From Paraspadella gotoi (lineage: Eukaryota; Chaetognatha), in the NCBI GenBank assembly GCA_051294375.1, contig CM119267.1, positions 15,974,105 to 16,038,104 on the forward strand: a stretch of DNA of 64,000 bases, written 5' to 3'. Below the pieces are notes generated by a model, which saw nothing but the letters and a program-made list of their open reading frames with translations, made no database searches and was not told the DNA's origin. The translations under genes were made by a program, and so were the position numbers. Positions 43,440 through 57,300 of the stretch are shown here, piece by piece (the first letter of the stretch is position 1; each line of letters opens with the position of its first letter).

Positions 43440-43476
43440 GAACAGATAAACGGATAAACAGATAAACAGATAAATA
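43440..43476. repeat. ACAGATAA tandem repeat
   Basis: Four to five copies of a unit close to ACAGATAA. Confidence 0.7.
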
Positions 43477-43772
43477 GGGATACAGAGAGACCGATTGACC
43501 ATTGAACAACCGACCGACCGAAAAGGGAATTATATACAGTTGTTCGGCGAGTACTCGCTGCGCAACTAAAAACTGCTGAGTCTCGACGAGCGAAAGGGGA
43601 AGCTGGAAGAGTAAGAGGGGGAGAGGGAGGAGGAAGAGGAGGAAGAGGAGGAGGAGCGGGGGGAAGTGGAAGGGGAAGTAGTGGGAGGGAAAAGAATTAA
43701 GGGGAGGAGTCGAAATCGGCTGGACCGCTGATGCCGGTGATGCTGAAGGAAAAAGGAGGAGAAGGAAGTGAA

Positions 43773-43889
<117 letters not shown>

Positions 43890-44045
43890 TAAAAGAACAG
43901 CTGGGTAAAGAGAGGGAGAGGAGAACGGGAAAGAAAGAAAACAGGTGACCAAACGAGGAGAAGAGATTTGGCACTGGGCCAGTCAGTGAAAAAATTTTAT
44001 GGTAAAGCGAAGGCCACCGGTCAATGATGCTTTTGGGATGGACGT

Positions 44046-44340
44046 TTGAATATCCCTCGTGATTGGAAGAAGTCGGCATCCAACGACGAAACAATCACAA
44101 TAACAACGAACTCGGCCGAAAGTCAAAGACGCCGTTCGGTGGCAACGCTCAAAGTCGTCGACCGCCGACGGTCAAAAGACGACGATCACGCCGGCGACGC
44201 CGCCTTTGGCCGATCCGGCGTCCGGTCCGTCGCCGCTCGACCCGGCGGTCGGTTCCGTCGGTTCCGGGAAGCGTTTGTTGTTTTTATGGAGGCCATTACG
44301 GTGGCGAAGCGATCAAGGAAGAGTCGGTCCCGAAGAATCA

Positions 44341-44377
<37 letters not shown>

Positions 44378-44400
44378 TGTTGTTTAGGTTGATGGTCGCG
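44046..44400. other. GC-rich segment with (GTC)n, coding status unclear
   Basis: Overlapping open frames of 109-113 codons exist, but both end in homopolymeric translations of (GTC)n (poly-Ser or poly-Val). The Arg-rich remainder resembles no protein I know. A promoter or 5' UTR is as likely as a coding exon. Confidence 0.3.
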
Positions 44401-44477
44401 ATGCGCGATTTCTTCGATAGATGGGAAAACTGGTTAGCGCTTGCGTTCGGAGACGAGAGAGAAGGCAGAGAGACGAG

Positions 44478-44518
<41 letters not shown>

Positions 44519-45303
44519 TTGCGGCGACAAAAGACGTTTAAGAGTGGAGTGTTGGGACAGAAAGCTTAGAGTGCACATGGTCAAGCGGGGACCGGAGACC
44601 GCGAGATAAATAGAGTCAGTTAAAAACTTACGGCGAATATTATTTTCGTTAATTAGAAAGAGTTGGTCTTCCCAACTCGTGATATTGAAAACATTAATAA
44701 GAAGTAGTAAAGAGAGTGAAAAGTTCTGGTTTAAATATAAGAAGAAATAAGGAAAAATAGAAAAAAATAAAAAGAGAAAGAAATAAAAAAAGCCAAAGCG
44801 TAAATCAATAAGTGGGTAATATTTTTAAGTAAGATAATAAGTAAGTTAGTAAAAAGTAACGATGGACAGAGGGGGAAAAAAAGAAAGAAAAAAAAAAGAA
44901 AAAAAAAAGGAAGGGAGAAAAAATAAAGAGGAAAATCGATGAAAAGATTGAATGGAAATTCGCTATAAAGATTTCGAATGAGAAAGAGAAAACGAATCCC
45001 ACGACGAGAAAGAGGAATGGATGAGCGAGAAAGAGAGAGAGTGAGAGGGAGAGAATAAAAAGGAAAAATATATGTAAGAAAGGGAGACGGAGAGAGAGAG
45101 AGTTATGGGGGAGAGTGAGTCGAAGAAAAGAGTTTGTTAAAGAGAAGTTCCCCCTCCTTTGCCCAAGGCGACGCCCACACTCGGGCGCTAGAGAGTGAGA
45201 GAGAGAGAGAGGGAGGGAGAGAGGGAAAGAGAGAGAGAGGCTGCCATTGTATGTGTCCAGGATCTCATTTGCATATTCATATCACGTAATTCGAGCGACG
45301 ACT

Positions 45304-45433
<130 letters not shown>

Positions 45434-45669
45434 CGATCATAAACTCGATTTTCAAACCTCTCAAAGGAAGATTTTTATGTGGGCGTGTCCGCTAGTGACG
45501 AGCGGCCGAAGCAGGTGAAAAGCAGTCGCGCATAAATTTAGAATCTCCGCGCTCACTATGGTGAGAGAAAATATGAGCAAGGGGGACGTATGAAGCCGCT
45601 AATCACTACGAGAATGCGAAGAGAGACTGTCGCTGGGTGCAGTTGGGGGGGGAGAGAATTTTTATGAAT

Positions 45670-45815
45670 CTTCGATGGGATGGAGAAATGGAGATGGAGA
45701 GATAAAGATGGAGAAAGAGAGATGGAGAAAGGGAGATGGGAGAAATGGAGAGATGAAGAGGGAGAAAGGGAGATGGAGAAATGAAGATGGAGAAAGGGCG
45801 ATGGATATTGTGCAT
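45670..45815. repeat. GAGATGGAGAAAGG minisatellite
   Basis: Eight to ten imperfect units of 12-18 bp, all purine plus single T. Confidence 0.75.
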
Positions 45816-46806
45816 AAGTGGATGGAGAAAGATAGTAATGAAAGAGAATAAAGAAATGAGCTGAACAAATGAGACGAATAAAGGGATGAAAAAAGGCGTT
45901 GGTTAAACTGGGGGGGGGTTAGTGAAACAGGGGCGGGGTGGGTTAAAAGATGGGGGAAAGATTTGGTTGAACTGAAAATCAAGAAGAAACGGGAAAAAAT
46001 GTTCTCTTAGTATTTTAATTTATATCTTCAAATAAAATAAAGTTTTCTTATTTCGCCTAATTTTTCCTTTTTTCCTTTTTCCTTTTCCCCCCTTTTTTTG
46101 GTCTCTCTAATATCTTAACATAGATTAATCGAGATTCTATTCAAATCTCTCGTCTTCTTTTTTCTTTTCCTTCTTTTTTGTATCAGTTTTTACGGCCGCT
46201 TTAAAAAAGGGCTCATTCTAACCGCCTACATAGCGAGACTTGTTATCGCTGGTGTAAACGTCAAAGGTCAGTCAGAAATTGTTCTATGTCGAGGTCAAAA
46301 TTCTCTTCATGTATTTCGAAAGAAAAAAAAATTAATGTAAGAATAAATGCAAAGTTTTTACGCGACAACTCTCAAAGAGTTACAGTTAAACTTAAAGTTA
46401 GAAAAAACAGCATTTTGGGTTGAAAATTCTTGCTCATTCTCAAACGCACAAAATCTCAAATTAGGGCTTCCTCACCAAGTTTGTTACAAAGTCAATGTTT
46501 TTGGTCTTCATCATTCCGACTCAAACTTCGCAAATTCACGCAAATTCAACCAAATGGAATTTTTTCTAGTTAAAAAAAAAAAAATCAACCAAAAAAAAAC
46601 AAAAAAAAAAGAGAGTAAAAGATGAGATTTCTTTCGTCCTTTCCCTTCTTTTCCTTTTCCTCTTGACTAACGCCGGGCATTAAAGGAGAGGGGAAAGTCT
46701 TTGCTATGTGCTATTTGCTGCGTGCGAGAGAGAGAGAGATAGGAGAGAGACGAAGAGAGAGATGAGAGAGAGGAGAGAGAGCGAGAGACGAGTAGAGAAG
46801 AGAGAG

Positions 46807-46838
<32 letters not shown>

Positions 46839-47259
46839 GATTTTGCACAACCGTAAAAGCTCTTTGCTTCTCGTAAAGACTCGTTCACCTTTCCTTGTTT
46901 CTTTATCACTCGGCTCCGTGAGATTCGAAAGACGAGGCGCGTCTGTGAGTCTGGAACGCGCGCGCGGGCGTGTGCGGACGTGAACGTGTGATTGCGTGGA
47001 CATTTGCGATTAATTGACTTGGTGAGTGTGATTGCGTGTACTTCCGTAGGTGGAGAAAGGAACGGAAATGTGCGCGATTGTGCGAGTCTGGTTTTCTTTT
47101 TTTCGAGTTGGGGGAGGATTCTGGTTTTTGCGAATGGATTGCGTGCATTTCTTTTTGCACAAAAAAGTTCATGAGATTTACGAAGATTTTCTTTAATATT
47201 TTTTTTTTGGTTAATGAGAAATTTAAAAAAAAAAATTTTTTCTTTTTTTTTTAGAGGAG
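45816..47259. other. Noncoding
   Basis: Mixed AT-rich sequence with a GA cluster at 46725-46845. No gene supported on either strand. Confidence 0.45.
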
Positions 47260-48373
47260 GAAAAAGAAGAGAAAAAAAATGAAGAAGAGGATGAGGAAGA
47301 AAGACGTGAGAAAAAAAAAAGAGTCAGACGGAAATAAGTAGTTTAACTGTAAAAAAAAGAATAGGACTTAAAAAAATGCTAAGTTTTCTAATTATTGTTT
47401 TCTCTAATAAGTCTTTTTAAAAATGTTTTAAAACTGGAACACAACAAGGAAAAACCTTGACTTTGTCTTTGATGAGGAACAAAAATAAAAGAGGACTCAT
47501 CCACTCGATAAAATTTCTAAAACAACTTTCTTGGCGAAAAAAAAAAGTCAAAATGACTCTTGACTTGAAAACGAGAGAGAAAAAGGTGGACGAGGGTTTA
47601 ATTATGAGGAAAGGGATAGTTAGAAAGATGAGAAAAAGAAAGAAGGAGAGATAGAAAGACTAGGAAAAGTAAGAAAGTGAGAGAGAAAGAAAAAATGAAA
47701 GAAAGAGAGAAACACAGAAAGAAAGAGAGAAAGAACGAAACAAAAAGGTAAAAAAGTATAAAAGAATAAAAAAGAAAGGCAGAAAGATTAAAATAAATAA
47801 AGAAAAAAAGACAAGATGAGGAATTACTGAAAGGAAAAGAAAGAAAGAAAGAATGATAGAGAGAAAAGAAAAGAAAGAATTACCTTGAAACATGTGACGG
47901 GCTACGAGCGGAGGACGGTCGTTCTCAAGATGTAATTGTGAAGGAGAAATGAAGGAAAAAAAACTGAGAAAGAAGAATTATAAGGGAGGAAAAGATAAGG
48001 AAAAGAAAAGAATGAAAGAAAGAAAAATAGATAGGTTGTAAAGAATGAAAAGGAAAAAAAAGTATTGAATCAATGAGTGAAGAAATGAATAAAAATGAGG
48101 TGGGGATTTAAAGGAATAAGGAAGGAAGAAAAAAGAAGGGAAAAGAAAAACCTCGACGCCACTATAATAAGAATGAAAAGCGCAGCGATGAAAGAAAATA
48201 ATAAAAGAAAAAGGGGATAAAAAAAAAAGAAAGGAAAAAAAAGGTAAAAAAAAAGAGAAAGGAATAAAAATAAAGGGGGAAATAAAGAAAGTGAAGTAAG
48301 GAAAGAAAAGCGAGACACTGAATATTGGAGAGCGCGAGAACTCGAAGAAAACAATGAAATAGGTGAGGAGATT

Positions 48374-48405
<32 letters not shown>

Positions 48406-48520
48406 CGCCGGCAAATAAAGCAATTAAAAGCAAAGAGGCGAGCGAGGGAGAATAATAAGGAAACGAAAGATTAGGGGGAAAAAATTAATATAATCGGCGA
48501 ATGAAGTGAAAAGTGAGAGA
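47260..48520. repeat. Long polypurine-biased segment
   Basis: For more than 1.2 kb the plus strand is mostly A and G in irregular GAAA, AAGG and GAGA words, with few pyrimidines, and a (CGA)n run at 48375-48404. It is not a simple microsatellite and holds no coding signal. Confidence 0.7.
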
Positions 48521-48886
48521 GAGTGACGATGAAAAAAAATTAATCAACGAGACAATATGATCATTGTAAATCTGTTTTTATCGACTTATCCGATACTTAC
48601 TATTAATTTGTACTTTTTTATGATCGGAGATGGAAAATAGTATTTAAGTATTTTTTTAAAATTATTTTTCATGAGGGTCTACTTAAAATTATGATATTAA
48701 GAGTAAATCAATTTTTTCCCATATTTCAATTTATTAAAAAGATTTAACAATCTCAACTTTATTTAAATCTTAAGCCTGTCTCGTTGTCGAGAGAAGTTAT
48801 GTTGAAGAAATTGAAAGAGTAATATTCTTCGGAGCGACTCGATTCTTGTCACGATGAGTGACTTTGATTTGACCTCTCATAGGTCA

Positions 48887-48887
<1 letters not shown>

Positions 48888-48948
<61 letters not shown>
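48888..48948. repeat. (GA)n microsatellite
   Basis: About 60 bp of pure GA. Confidence 0.97.
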
Positions 48949-48950
<2 letters not shown>

Positions 48951-49140
48951 CATCATGCACTCAGTGAGATCATCTTTGTATCCTTGACATTTTCTTCGAA
49001 TAAAAAAGACGAAAAAATAGTTCGTTTCGAACGTCGTCCACGCGAATTAAATCGAGAATTTGAATTAAATGTTCTTTTTACGAATTTTCGAAGATTTTTT
49101 ATTTACCTCTCGCATTTCCAGGAATTTGACGGATAGAAAA

Positions 49141-49380
49141 AAAACATGGTGATGGCATGGTGAATGGCGATGGCAAGTCGATACGCGTTGATGGCAAACG
49201 ATGTTAGGAAAATGGCACGATGACCAAAAGATGATGCCATCATGCATATGGAACAAACGCAGACATAATCATGGCCAGGCGATGTGCAAAATTATGGCAA
49301 AAATAATGATCTTACATTAAGGATAAGATGGCGCTAAAATGACACAACGATGGCAAAACGATGGCAAGACGTTGGACCGA
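49141..49380. repeat. Degenerate GATGGCAAAAC-type repeat
   Basis: ACGATGGCA, TGATGGCA and related words recur at 10-25-bp intervals for about 240 bp, suggesting an old tandem array. Confidence 0.5.
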
Positions 49381-49454
49381 GAGACTGACCGTACCGACTG
49401 CACGACTTTTCATGACGCAAAATCTCAAAAAGGCTTCGAGGCGTCGCGCCGCCG

Positions 49455-49459
49455 GCGAT

Positions 49460-49502
<43 letters not shown>

Positions 49503-49505
49503 AAG
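49455..49505. repeat. GATGACGAC tandem repeat
   Basis: Five to six copies of the 9-bp unit GATGACGAC. Confidence 0.85.
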
Positions 49506-49967
49506 AGGAACACGTCGAAGATGTCCTTCGAGGATGATGATGACTTGTCGGAGGATGAGGAGGAGAACGTTTAGTGTGGACGTGAGGGGGAAGAGGAGGA
49601 GGATGAATCCGTTCGATCCATGAGACGAATGGTTAAATACGAAGAGGATAAGTAAATAAAAGGAAATCGTGGAAGTTTTAGATGCTTCGCTTTTCATTAA
49701 AAAAAAAAGCATGTTATGTCGCGGTGCACAGTCTCGTGGAAAATTTTATTCAGATTTAATTAAATGACGATGGTATGAAATTTTGTTCGCCGTTTTAAGC
49801 TACTTTTAGCCTGATTTTTTTACATATTTTTATTATCTTTGCGATCTACTGATTAAAAAACAGTCATGGTAAAAAAAGCCTATGTTCTTTCGAATATAAG
49901 GCATATGTTAGTAATCAGACAGAGTAAAATTTTGGTCACAAGATAAAGAATTTGCATGAGAAGAGCG

Positions 49968-50747
49968 NNNNNNNNNNNNNNNNNNNNNNNNNNNNNNNNN
50001 NNNNNNNNNNNNNNNNNNNNNNNNNNNNNNNNNNNNNNNNNNNNNNNNNNNNNNNNNNNNNNNNNNNNNNNNNNNNNNNNNNNNNNNNNNNNNNNNNNNN
50101 NNNNNNNNNNNNNNNNNNNNNNNNNNNNNNNNNNNNNNNNNNNNNNNNNNNNNNNNNNNNNNNNNNNNNNNNNNNNNNNNNNNNNNNNNNNNNNNNNNNN
50201 NNNNNNNNNNNNNNNNNNNNNNNNNNNNNNNNNNNNNNNNNNNNNNNNNNNNNNNNNNNNNNNNNNNNNNNNNNNNNNNNNNNNNNNNNNNNNNNNNNNN
50301 NNNNNNNNNNNNNNNNNNNNNNNNNNNNNNNNNNNNNNNNNNNNNNNNNNNNNNNNNNNNNNNNNNNNNNNNNNNNNNNNNNNNNNNNNNNNNNNNNNNN
50401 NNNNNNNNNNNNNNNNNNNNNNNNNNNNNNNNNNNNNNNNNNNNNNNNNNNNNNNNNNNNNNNNNNNNNNNNNNNNNNNNNNNNNNNNNNNNNNNNNNNN
50501 NNNNNNNNNNNNNNNNNNNNNNNNNNNNNNNNNNNNNNNNNNNNNNNNNNNNNNNNNNNNNNNNNNNNNNNNNNNNNNNNNNNNNNNNNNNNNNNNNNNN
50601 NNNNNNNNNNNNNNNNNNNNNNNNNNNNNNNNNNNNNNNNNNNNNNNNNNNNNNNNNNNNNNNNNNNNNNNNNNNNNNNNNNNNNNNNNNNNNNNNNNNN
50701 NNNNNNNNNNNNNNNNNNNNNNNNNNNNNNNNNNNNNNNNNNNNNNN
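49968..50747. other. Assembly gap (780 N)
   Basis: Longest run of N bases in the window. Confidence 1.
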
Positions 50748-52400
50748 AGTTAAAAAAAATTTCATTATATGATTTTTTCATTTTTTATTGTTCTCATCCA
50801 GGGCATTACTTTCCCTGAATGTTATGTAGGAAAAAATTAATGCAAAATCTCTTAAAGCTCTCAAGATAACAGTTAAATACATAAATGCTGACAGAATTCA
50901 AAACTAAAAAGAAGATTGGTTTATTCTTTAACATGTGGAACAACATATCTCTTAAAAAACAATGCAAATTCGAATCTCCTCTGTTTAAGGCTGTCGTTGA
51001 TATCAAAAACTTTCAAAACATTTGTCCTGTTCCATATGTCTGTCTGTCCATCCTTTCTCCAGTACCTTTAAAGTCTTATTACTTATGTGTGGATAGAAAT
51101 CAATTGAGTTTAAACTTTGTCTGTGATTAAAAAACTAGTTCATTGAGCTGGCAATTCAAGTTTCAATGAATCAAGCTAGTAGAAGTAGGTTTTAATAGAA
51201 AAAGTAAAGATCAATTTTAATTTATTATATTTAATTTGTATTTTTTAATATATTTTTAGACTGCGTCCGAGATAAGAGCCACGCAAAGTCTATCAAAAAA
51301 CTTTTTTTATTTTTCGTTAATACGGGTCGATTTTTTATTTGACCTAAAGCTAATCTTCAATTTATATTTACATAAAATTTAATACAGTCGGAAACCTATG
51401 AATGTCGTAAAATCTGTACATGGGATAACTTTTCCATTATAGGATAAATGACTTTAGGAATTTTATAGGACGTTGCCTGGATGTCTGGCTATTGCCGCAT
51501 TTAAGCAATTTTTTCAAAAAGTAAATCTTAAACCCTACTGTAAAAATTTGGGTCAAAATTTTTTTTTAAAAAACTTGCTTTAGCTTTAATATTTTTAAAT
51601 TTTTTTCTTAAAATTTTTGCTAACTTGTACTCAAGAGGGTTTGTAAACTTCTGTAAAAAATATTGTTACTATCAAAAAGTTTTTATTCCATATTATCAGT
51701 GCTAATATTTTAGATGGGTCATTTTTTTCAATGATACATAACTTCCTTATTTGTGAATATTATGGTTTTAAAATTTTAGTAATAGGTGGGCCTTGGGTAG
51801 TCTGCAATACATATATTTATTGATAAAATCAACCACTTATTAATTATATTCATATCCATAGTCTAATGATCTGGCATTGAAAATTAGAGCTCAGGATAAG
51901 TTTTACCATAGAGTTCATTACTGTTGTCACTTTGTTGGTCCATACAGTTGCTGGACTCTCTTTTCTGTCTCTCTCTCTTTCTTCCTTAACCAGTGCCGCG
52001 ATTTCACTTTTCAGTCACATAAAATATCTTTCTTATCTGCACGTCTCCTGGTTACGAAAAAAAAAGTATTTGTGATAGGCCTCGAACGTGCAACCTTCGG
52101 CATCTTAAACAACAATCAGAATTCTCTCTCTCACTTTAGCTTTTGCTCTCTAGCTCTCACTCTTTGCCTCACTCTCTCTATGGTCGCTTTCTCTTTGTTT
52201 CTGCATCGCATAGTTTTTTCTACGAGACTGTACATCGCGTCTTATTTTTTTAGGTTTTATGACGTCAGTTGTATTATTTTGAGTCGATATACTATTTTGT
52301 AAGAATAAATTAATGGATTCAGTTATTTTATTATAAAAGTCAATGTATCATCAGTTAGAAAAATATAGATAGTTTTTAGTCATAATAAAGGGTCTAAAGC
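50748..52400. other. AT-rich noncoding
   Basis: No gene is recognised. A tRNA B-box-like word (GTTCGAGGCC, minus, near 52078-52088) is present without a convincing tRNA fold. Confidence 0.45.
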
Positions 52401-52429
52401 GGGTTCTTTTCTTCTTTTCTAATTAAGAA

Positions 52430-52454
52430 AAGAGAGAGAGAGCGAGAGAGAGAG

Positions 52455-52495
<41 letters not shown>

Positions 52496-52890
52496 CGAAG
52501 TGAAGAAGAGAGCGTATGAGGAGAATGAGAATCCAAGAGAGAAATCAAATGATCGACGGCCGAGGAATTCTAACTTCTCGCTCTCCTTGACACTCAAATA
52601 TGTGTAACGAAATTTTAGAGAAATCCCCGTTACATTTCTCTCGTCGTAAACGATTCGGAACTTGAGAGTAATTAGCATTCCGTCTTGGTCGTCGGGAATT
52701 CTATTGATTTTTACAGATAATCAATGGGATATTAGTGAAAAAAATTTATTTTTATTAAAAAGCCTTTCTTTACATTTTTTTAAAATATAAATTCAAGAAA
52801 AATAAAACTACATGATATGAGATATAGGTCACTTAGACGTTCTTGCGCGTCAAGATTTCAAAATGATGGAAATAAAAGTTAAGAAGAAAG

Positions 52891-52946
<56 letters not shown>

Positions 52947-53062
52947 AGAGACGAGATAGAGTAGAGAGAGTATGAAATATTTAGGAGGCAAATCAAAGAA
53001 AGAGTTTTAACCCTAGAGAGAGAGAGAGAGAGAGACGAGAGAAGAGATATATAGAGAGAGAT

Positions 53063-53106
<44 letters not shown>

Positions 53107-53150
53107 GAGAGAGAGAAAGAGAGAAGATGAGAGAGAGAGAGAGAGGAAAA
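52430..53150. repeat. Cluster of (GA)n tracts
   Basis: GA runs at 52433-52493, 52896-52940, 53014-53033 and 53060-53150 with GAGAG/GGAGA variants, all with purines on the plus strand. Confidence 0.9.
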
Positions 53151-53964
53151 GAACATCTTGGAATGCACGGTGGGCGCGGCGAAGCCAAGGCTGAGAGGGC
53201 AGTCGTTTCTGGTCCGGAGAGACAATTACAACACCATAAAGAGATCTTTAAAAATGGAAGGAATGTGAAGGGAGAAAGGGAAAAGAGATGAAGGGATAAA
53301 GGGAAAAATGGATCTAGGGAATAGAGAGAAGGAATAAAAAGGGAGTCATGGTTAAAATATATATGTATTAAAAATATATATATAGTGTATAATAAATATA
53401 AAGATTGAAAGATCACTACCATTTACTATTTATGATTAAGCACTCATTCATTATCTTTATCATCTTTTTCAGTTTTTATTAATTCAATTTTTTCCTTTTA
53501 CCCACGAGAACGCCTAACAAGCGCGATGACAAAAGAACCGAGAAAACAAAACAAAACAACAAAACAATAAAAAACAAATTCCGGGACCGAAAAACAAGGA
53601 AACTTAATGAAGCGGAGAATAAAAAAAGGAGAAAAAAAAAGGAGAGAAAGGGAATAATTAGATCTTGACAGAAAAGATGAAAAGAAAGGGGTAAACGAGG
53701 AGGAAGAGGAGGAGGAGGAGGAGCAAGGGGGGGCGTAGAGGACGGTCCTCGACGGTAAACGAAAAAAAGGGGAAGAATAAAAGGAGGGGAAAAAAAAGCG
53801 CATGTCGGTCATTAACTAGTAACTAATTAGGGGATTTGGAAATGTAAGAGGAGGAGAAGGAGGGGGAGAGGAGGAGGAGGAGTAGGCCGGGTCGAGTGGA
53901 ACCGCGAGAGAAGAATGGGGAGTAGTTGTTAGCTACGTGACTTGGAAGAGGTAGGAAAATTAAT
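53151..53964. other. Noncoding, purine-rich
   Basis: A short GC-richer patch (53150-53220) and purine-rich sequence to the left direct repeat. No gene supported. Confidence 0.4.
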
Positions 53965-54334
53965 ATACGAATACCTCTCAGCCGATCAAAGACTCACTCT
54001 TTGTGTTATTTTTTCATTTTATTGCTATGCATGAGCCGAATTATTTTTTAGCAGAGGCTTCGGCCGAAAAAAAGAAAATTCGTTTCCCAGATTTGTTATT
54101 TTTCGGCTTCGGCGATGAATTTGCCCCTATAGGACTGTACCTAACCTGAAATTTCCTGATTAATGATTTTTCAGATTTGAATTTTTTGGGATTATTATTT
54201 TTTGCTGTTTAAGACAATGTTTTTTCTCAGAAACTGTTTTGTTTTTGGTTAGTAAGCATTATTTTAAGAATTTATTTTATTATTTTAAGTGACTGGAAGT
54301 AGGGTTTTTTTAATAAAATATTTAATTTAATTCT
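53965..54334. repeat. Left direct repeat (~370 bp), LTR-like
   Basis: It matches 59899-60268 over its whole length in the same orientation, sharing blocks such as TTCATTTTATTGCTATGCA, AGAGGCTTCGGCCGAAAAA and GACTGGAAGTAGGGTTTTT. Differences are mainly one- and two-base insertions or deletions. This is the layout of long terminal repeats. Confidence 0.7.
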
Positions 54335-57300
54335 ATTCTTAACTAATTAGAAGTCTTCGTTTGGCGGATCACGCTGCTCAAGTTGGCTTCGTCGAAGGCT
54401 CTTAATGCCTCGGCGGAGTTTGCGGACTCCACGCGGGAAGAAGAATTGCCACCTGCGGTCGATCTCTAGGTGTCGGAACGAGTCGACGTTTTCCATCAAT
54501 CGAAGGCCCTTGCTAACGCCTTCGAGCGGAACGTAAGGGATCTCGGCGGCGCCCTTCCGGCTCTGTTTTTCATTGGCGATTAGGGATCCTCGACTAGCGA
54601 AGAACGGCCGTCGGGGCGTAATTTTTGGACACGTCGACTGGAATTTGTGCATCGCCGCTGCCCTTCTCGAAACTGGCAGTGAGATTGAGATGTCCGGGTT
54701 TCGAACTTGTTTTAATTTCTTCGTCTTTGGCGTTAGTCGGCTTGCACCGATCTTCCGCGAAGCCTTCCTTCGACTTCAACGCCGTCTTGTTTATGCCATC
54801 CTGCGGGCGACGAATAGGAACGGGAAGAATTAAGCGCGCCAGCAATCAAAAATACGTTCGAGAAGCTGCGAGTGCCGGGAAAAAAAGCCCCCCCCTTTAA
54901 TAGGAACTCCCTTTCGGGCGTCTTTTGTGGTACTTCGCCGCTCGTTGTTTGTAAGACGAGATTCAGCTCCGCGCTAGTGCGGCGAAAGAGGAAGACATCG
55001 ACGAACTTCAAGACGGCCGGTTGATAACCCTCTCCGCAACTTAGCCATCTCGAGATTATCGACAACGGCTTCTTCCAACGCGGATGGCTCAATTCCCGAC
55101 GAGCCAAGCCCTTCAGGAATGCAACGTCTTCCTTTCAGAACCTCAAACGTCCGACGAGGTGGTGGAAGGCTTCAAGCGATTTCGTACGAATGCGCCCAGA
55201 GGCCGCCCCGACGGAAAGAAAACATCGCGGAGGCCAAGCGGATAGATTCACTCTAAAGGCAACTTGTGAAATCATTCGTTCCATCGATGGAAAGAGGTAG
55301 AATGGAATGACGAGGCGTTGGAAGCTTTTGTCCGGGAGCTCACTCGCATGCGTCTGCAGGCAACATCCTGCGGTTGCCGTCAGCTCGATTCGCGGGCCAA
55401 TTTATGTCGACACGTGTTTCATCGGTTGTAAAGCATAGGATCGACAAGACGCCTCCCGTATCCGCCGCAGCTACGGATTAGATGACGAGCAGAAGGAATC
55501 GGACTTGAGCGCCCAACCTGTCTTCAGCTGCAAACCATCCGGACGACGAACTACGCTTGCGTCCAAGCCCGACCATTTACCGTCCCCTCCACGCGACTCT
55601 TGAAGATGACTTCGATCGGCAACGTCCGTCATTTTCCCGTTTGACGCCGTTTTTCGGCGTTGTGACGGATGATGCGGCGCACAACTATCGATCGACGAAG
55701 ATTGTGGATGCGTTAGCCCAGGAGGTGCCAGACCGGGTCTGGCGCTTTGCTCAGAGCATCGCAGTACGGCCCGCTGCGGCAATCTCCAGGGACGGCGTCG
55801 CCAATTACATCTGGATCGACGAGTAGAACAGAGTCTTTCATCAAAACATCAATGCTTGTCGGCCTAACGAAGAATTCCAAATTGGTAAGCTCGATTATGA
55901 TGAAGGCGTCTCGCGTCGGCGTCGATGGAAGTGCGGCAGGATTTTTTGTCCAGTTTGCGAATCTTCATGGAGTCTCGGATAGATTGAGAGAGTTGCGTGA
56001 ATCGGCCGACTACGACGGTGTGTGCGCGCGCGCTGCCGCCGAAAACGCAAAGTAAGGACGAGAATGGAAAAGAATTGAGAGAAGTATGTGATTTGCAGAG
56101 GCGCGGTAATACGAGTTCTAGGCGAAGTGGGAGAGAGACCTGTTTTTCAACGTCATAACGCCTCATCAAACCATCGGTACGGGCCCGGAGTGTGGTCGTG
56201 GGCTCAGTCAATCCTCGCCCCGTCATGAGCCCTCTCTCCACAGCCCTCGTCAACCGACGGTCTTCCAAGCTCCATCTCCGGCGTCGAATGAATTTGACGA
56301 TTCCACAGCCATCGAATCGCCGTCACGTCTAACGAAAGTCGGCCGTCCAATTCGTCGACGACACGTGAACGTCATCCGCGCGGAAACCGGATCCTGGATG
56401 CGAGGAGGCGGTGGGCCGTTGGAACCGAAAGCCGATGTCGTTCCGCACGCCGCTTGAATGCCGCCAAATCCGCAGTTCGTTTCAATGGAGTTTTTTTGCG
56501 CGACGCAATAAGGGAACCTCTTGCAATGATGGAATTGCGTCGTGAAGGCGTCGAGAACGAGGGGAGTGAATCCTCCCCCCAGTTCCACGCCTACCACGCT
56601 GCCGGCGTTTCCTGCCGCTGCGGCGTTGGAACGCCGAAACGCCGGCGTTATTCGAACGGGACGTTTCGCCGACATGATTGCGGTAATGAACGTCTCTGTC
56701 GACTGCAAAGGCATCAAACGGCGTCATCCTCCTGATGCGGCGCCGTTTTCGAGCAGCCCTTGCGTCCGCTCCGCTGCAATGGCGACGGGTTTTTTGGAGA
56801 TTCAAGCTCAAACGCTCGCCTACCAAATGTCTTCAGGCAGCAGCGCCCCAAAGATCAAGGTAGCGACGAGACTTCGTCGCGTTTAAGACTTTGAGCGCCA
56901 AACTTCGCGATTTTAACGTCAGCGTCTGGCGGCGTTGGTATATTTTTGGGCGCTACGGATGGCAATGAAGTTGAAGGAGGCTTCCCTCACGTGGTTGAAG
57001 GACGGTCTTCCGCCAAGCGTTCCATCGATCGATATCCTATCTCGTTTAGACGCTACCTTGCGGCTGCTTAGTGATGTTTTTCGGCGCTCTTAGAGTAAAG
57101 TGGGGTATGAAGGCGGACGACGGCGGAACGAAATGATTTGAACAGATCCTTCGGCGTCCAGAAAGCTCGATCGAAAGGACTCAGCGGTCATCATGGTCTT
57201 ACTGATCTTTTGCAGGCAGGTGTACGAACCTCGCGAAGGAGACGGACCGACTTCGCAACCTTCGACCAGTGCGGCCGTCATGGCGGATCTGATCTCAACG

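Noticed and set aside
49908-50818. Frames of about 280 codons across the gap
   Set aside because: They consist almost entirely of N bases.
51380-51545. Possible second Tigger-like element (ACAGTCGG ... CTACTGTA)
   Set aside because: The two ends do not form matching inverted repeats.
52070-52100. tRNA B-box-like GTTCGAGGCC on the minus strand
   Set aside because: The flanking stem does not pair and no A box is evident; too weak for a tRNA or SINE call.
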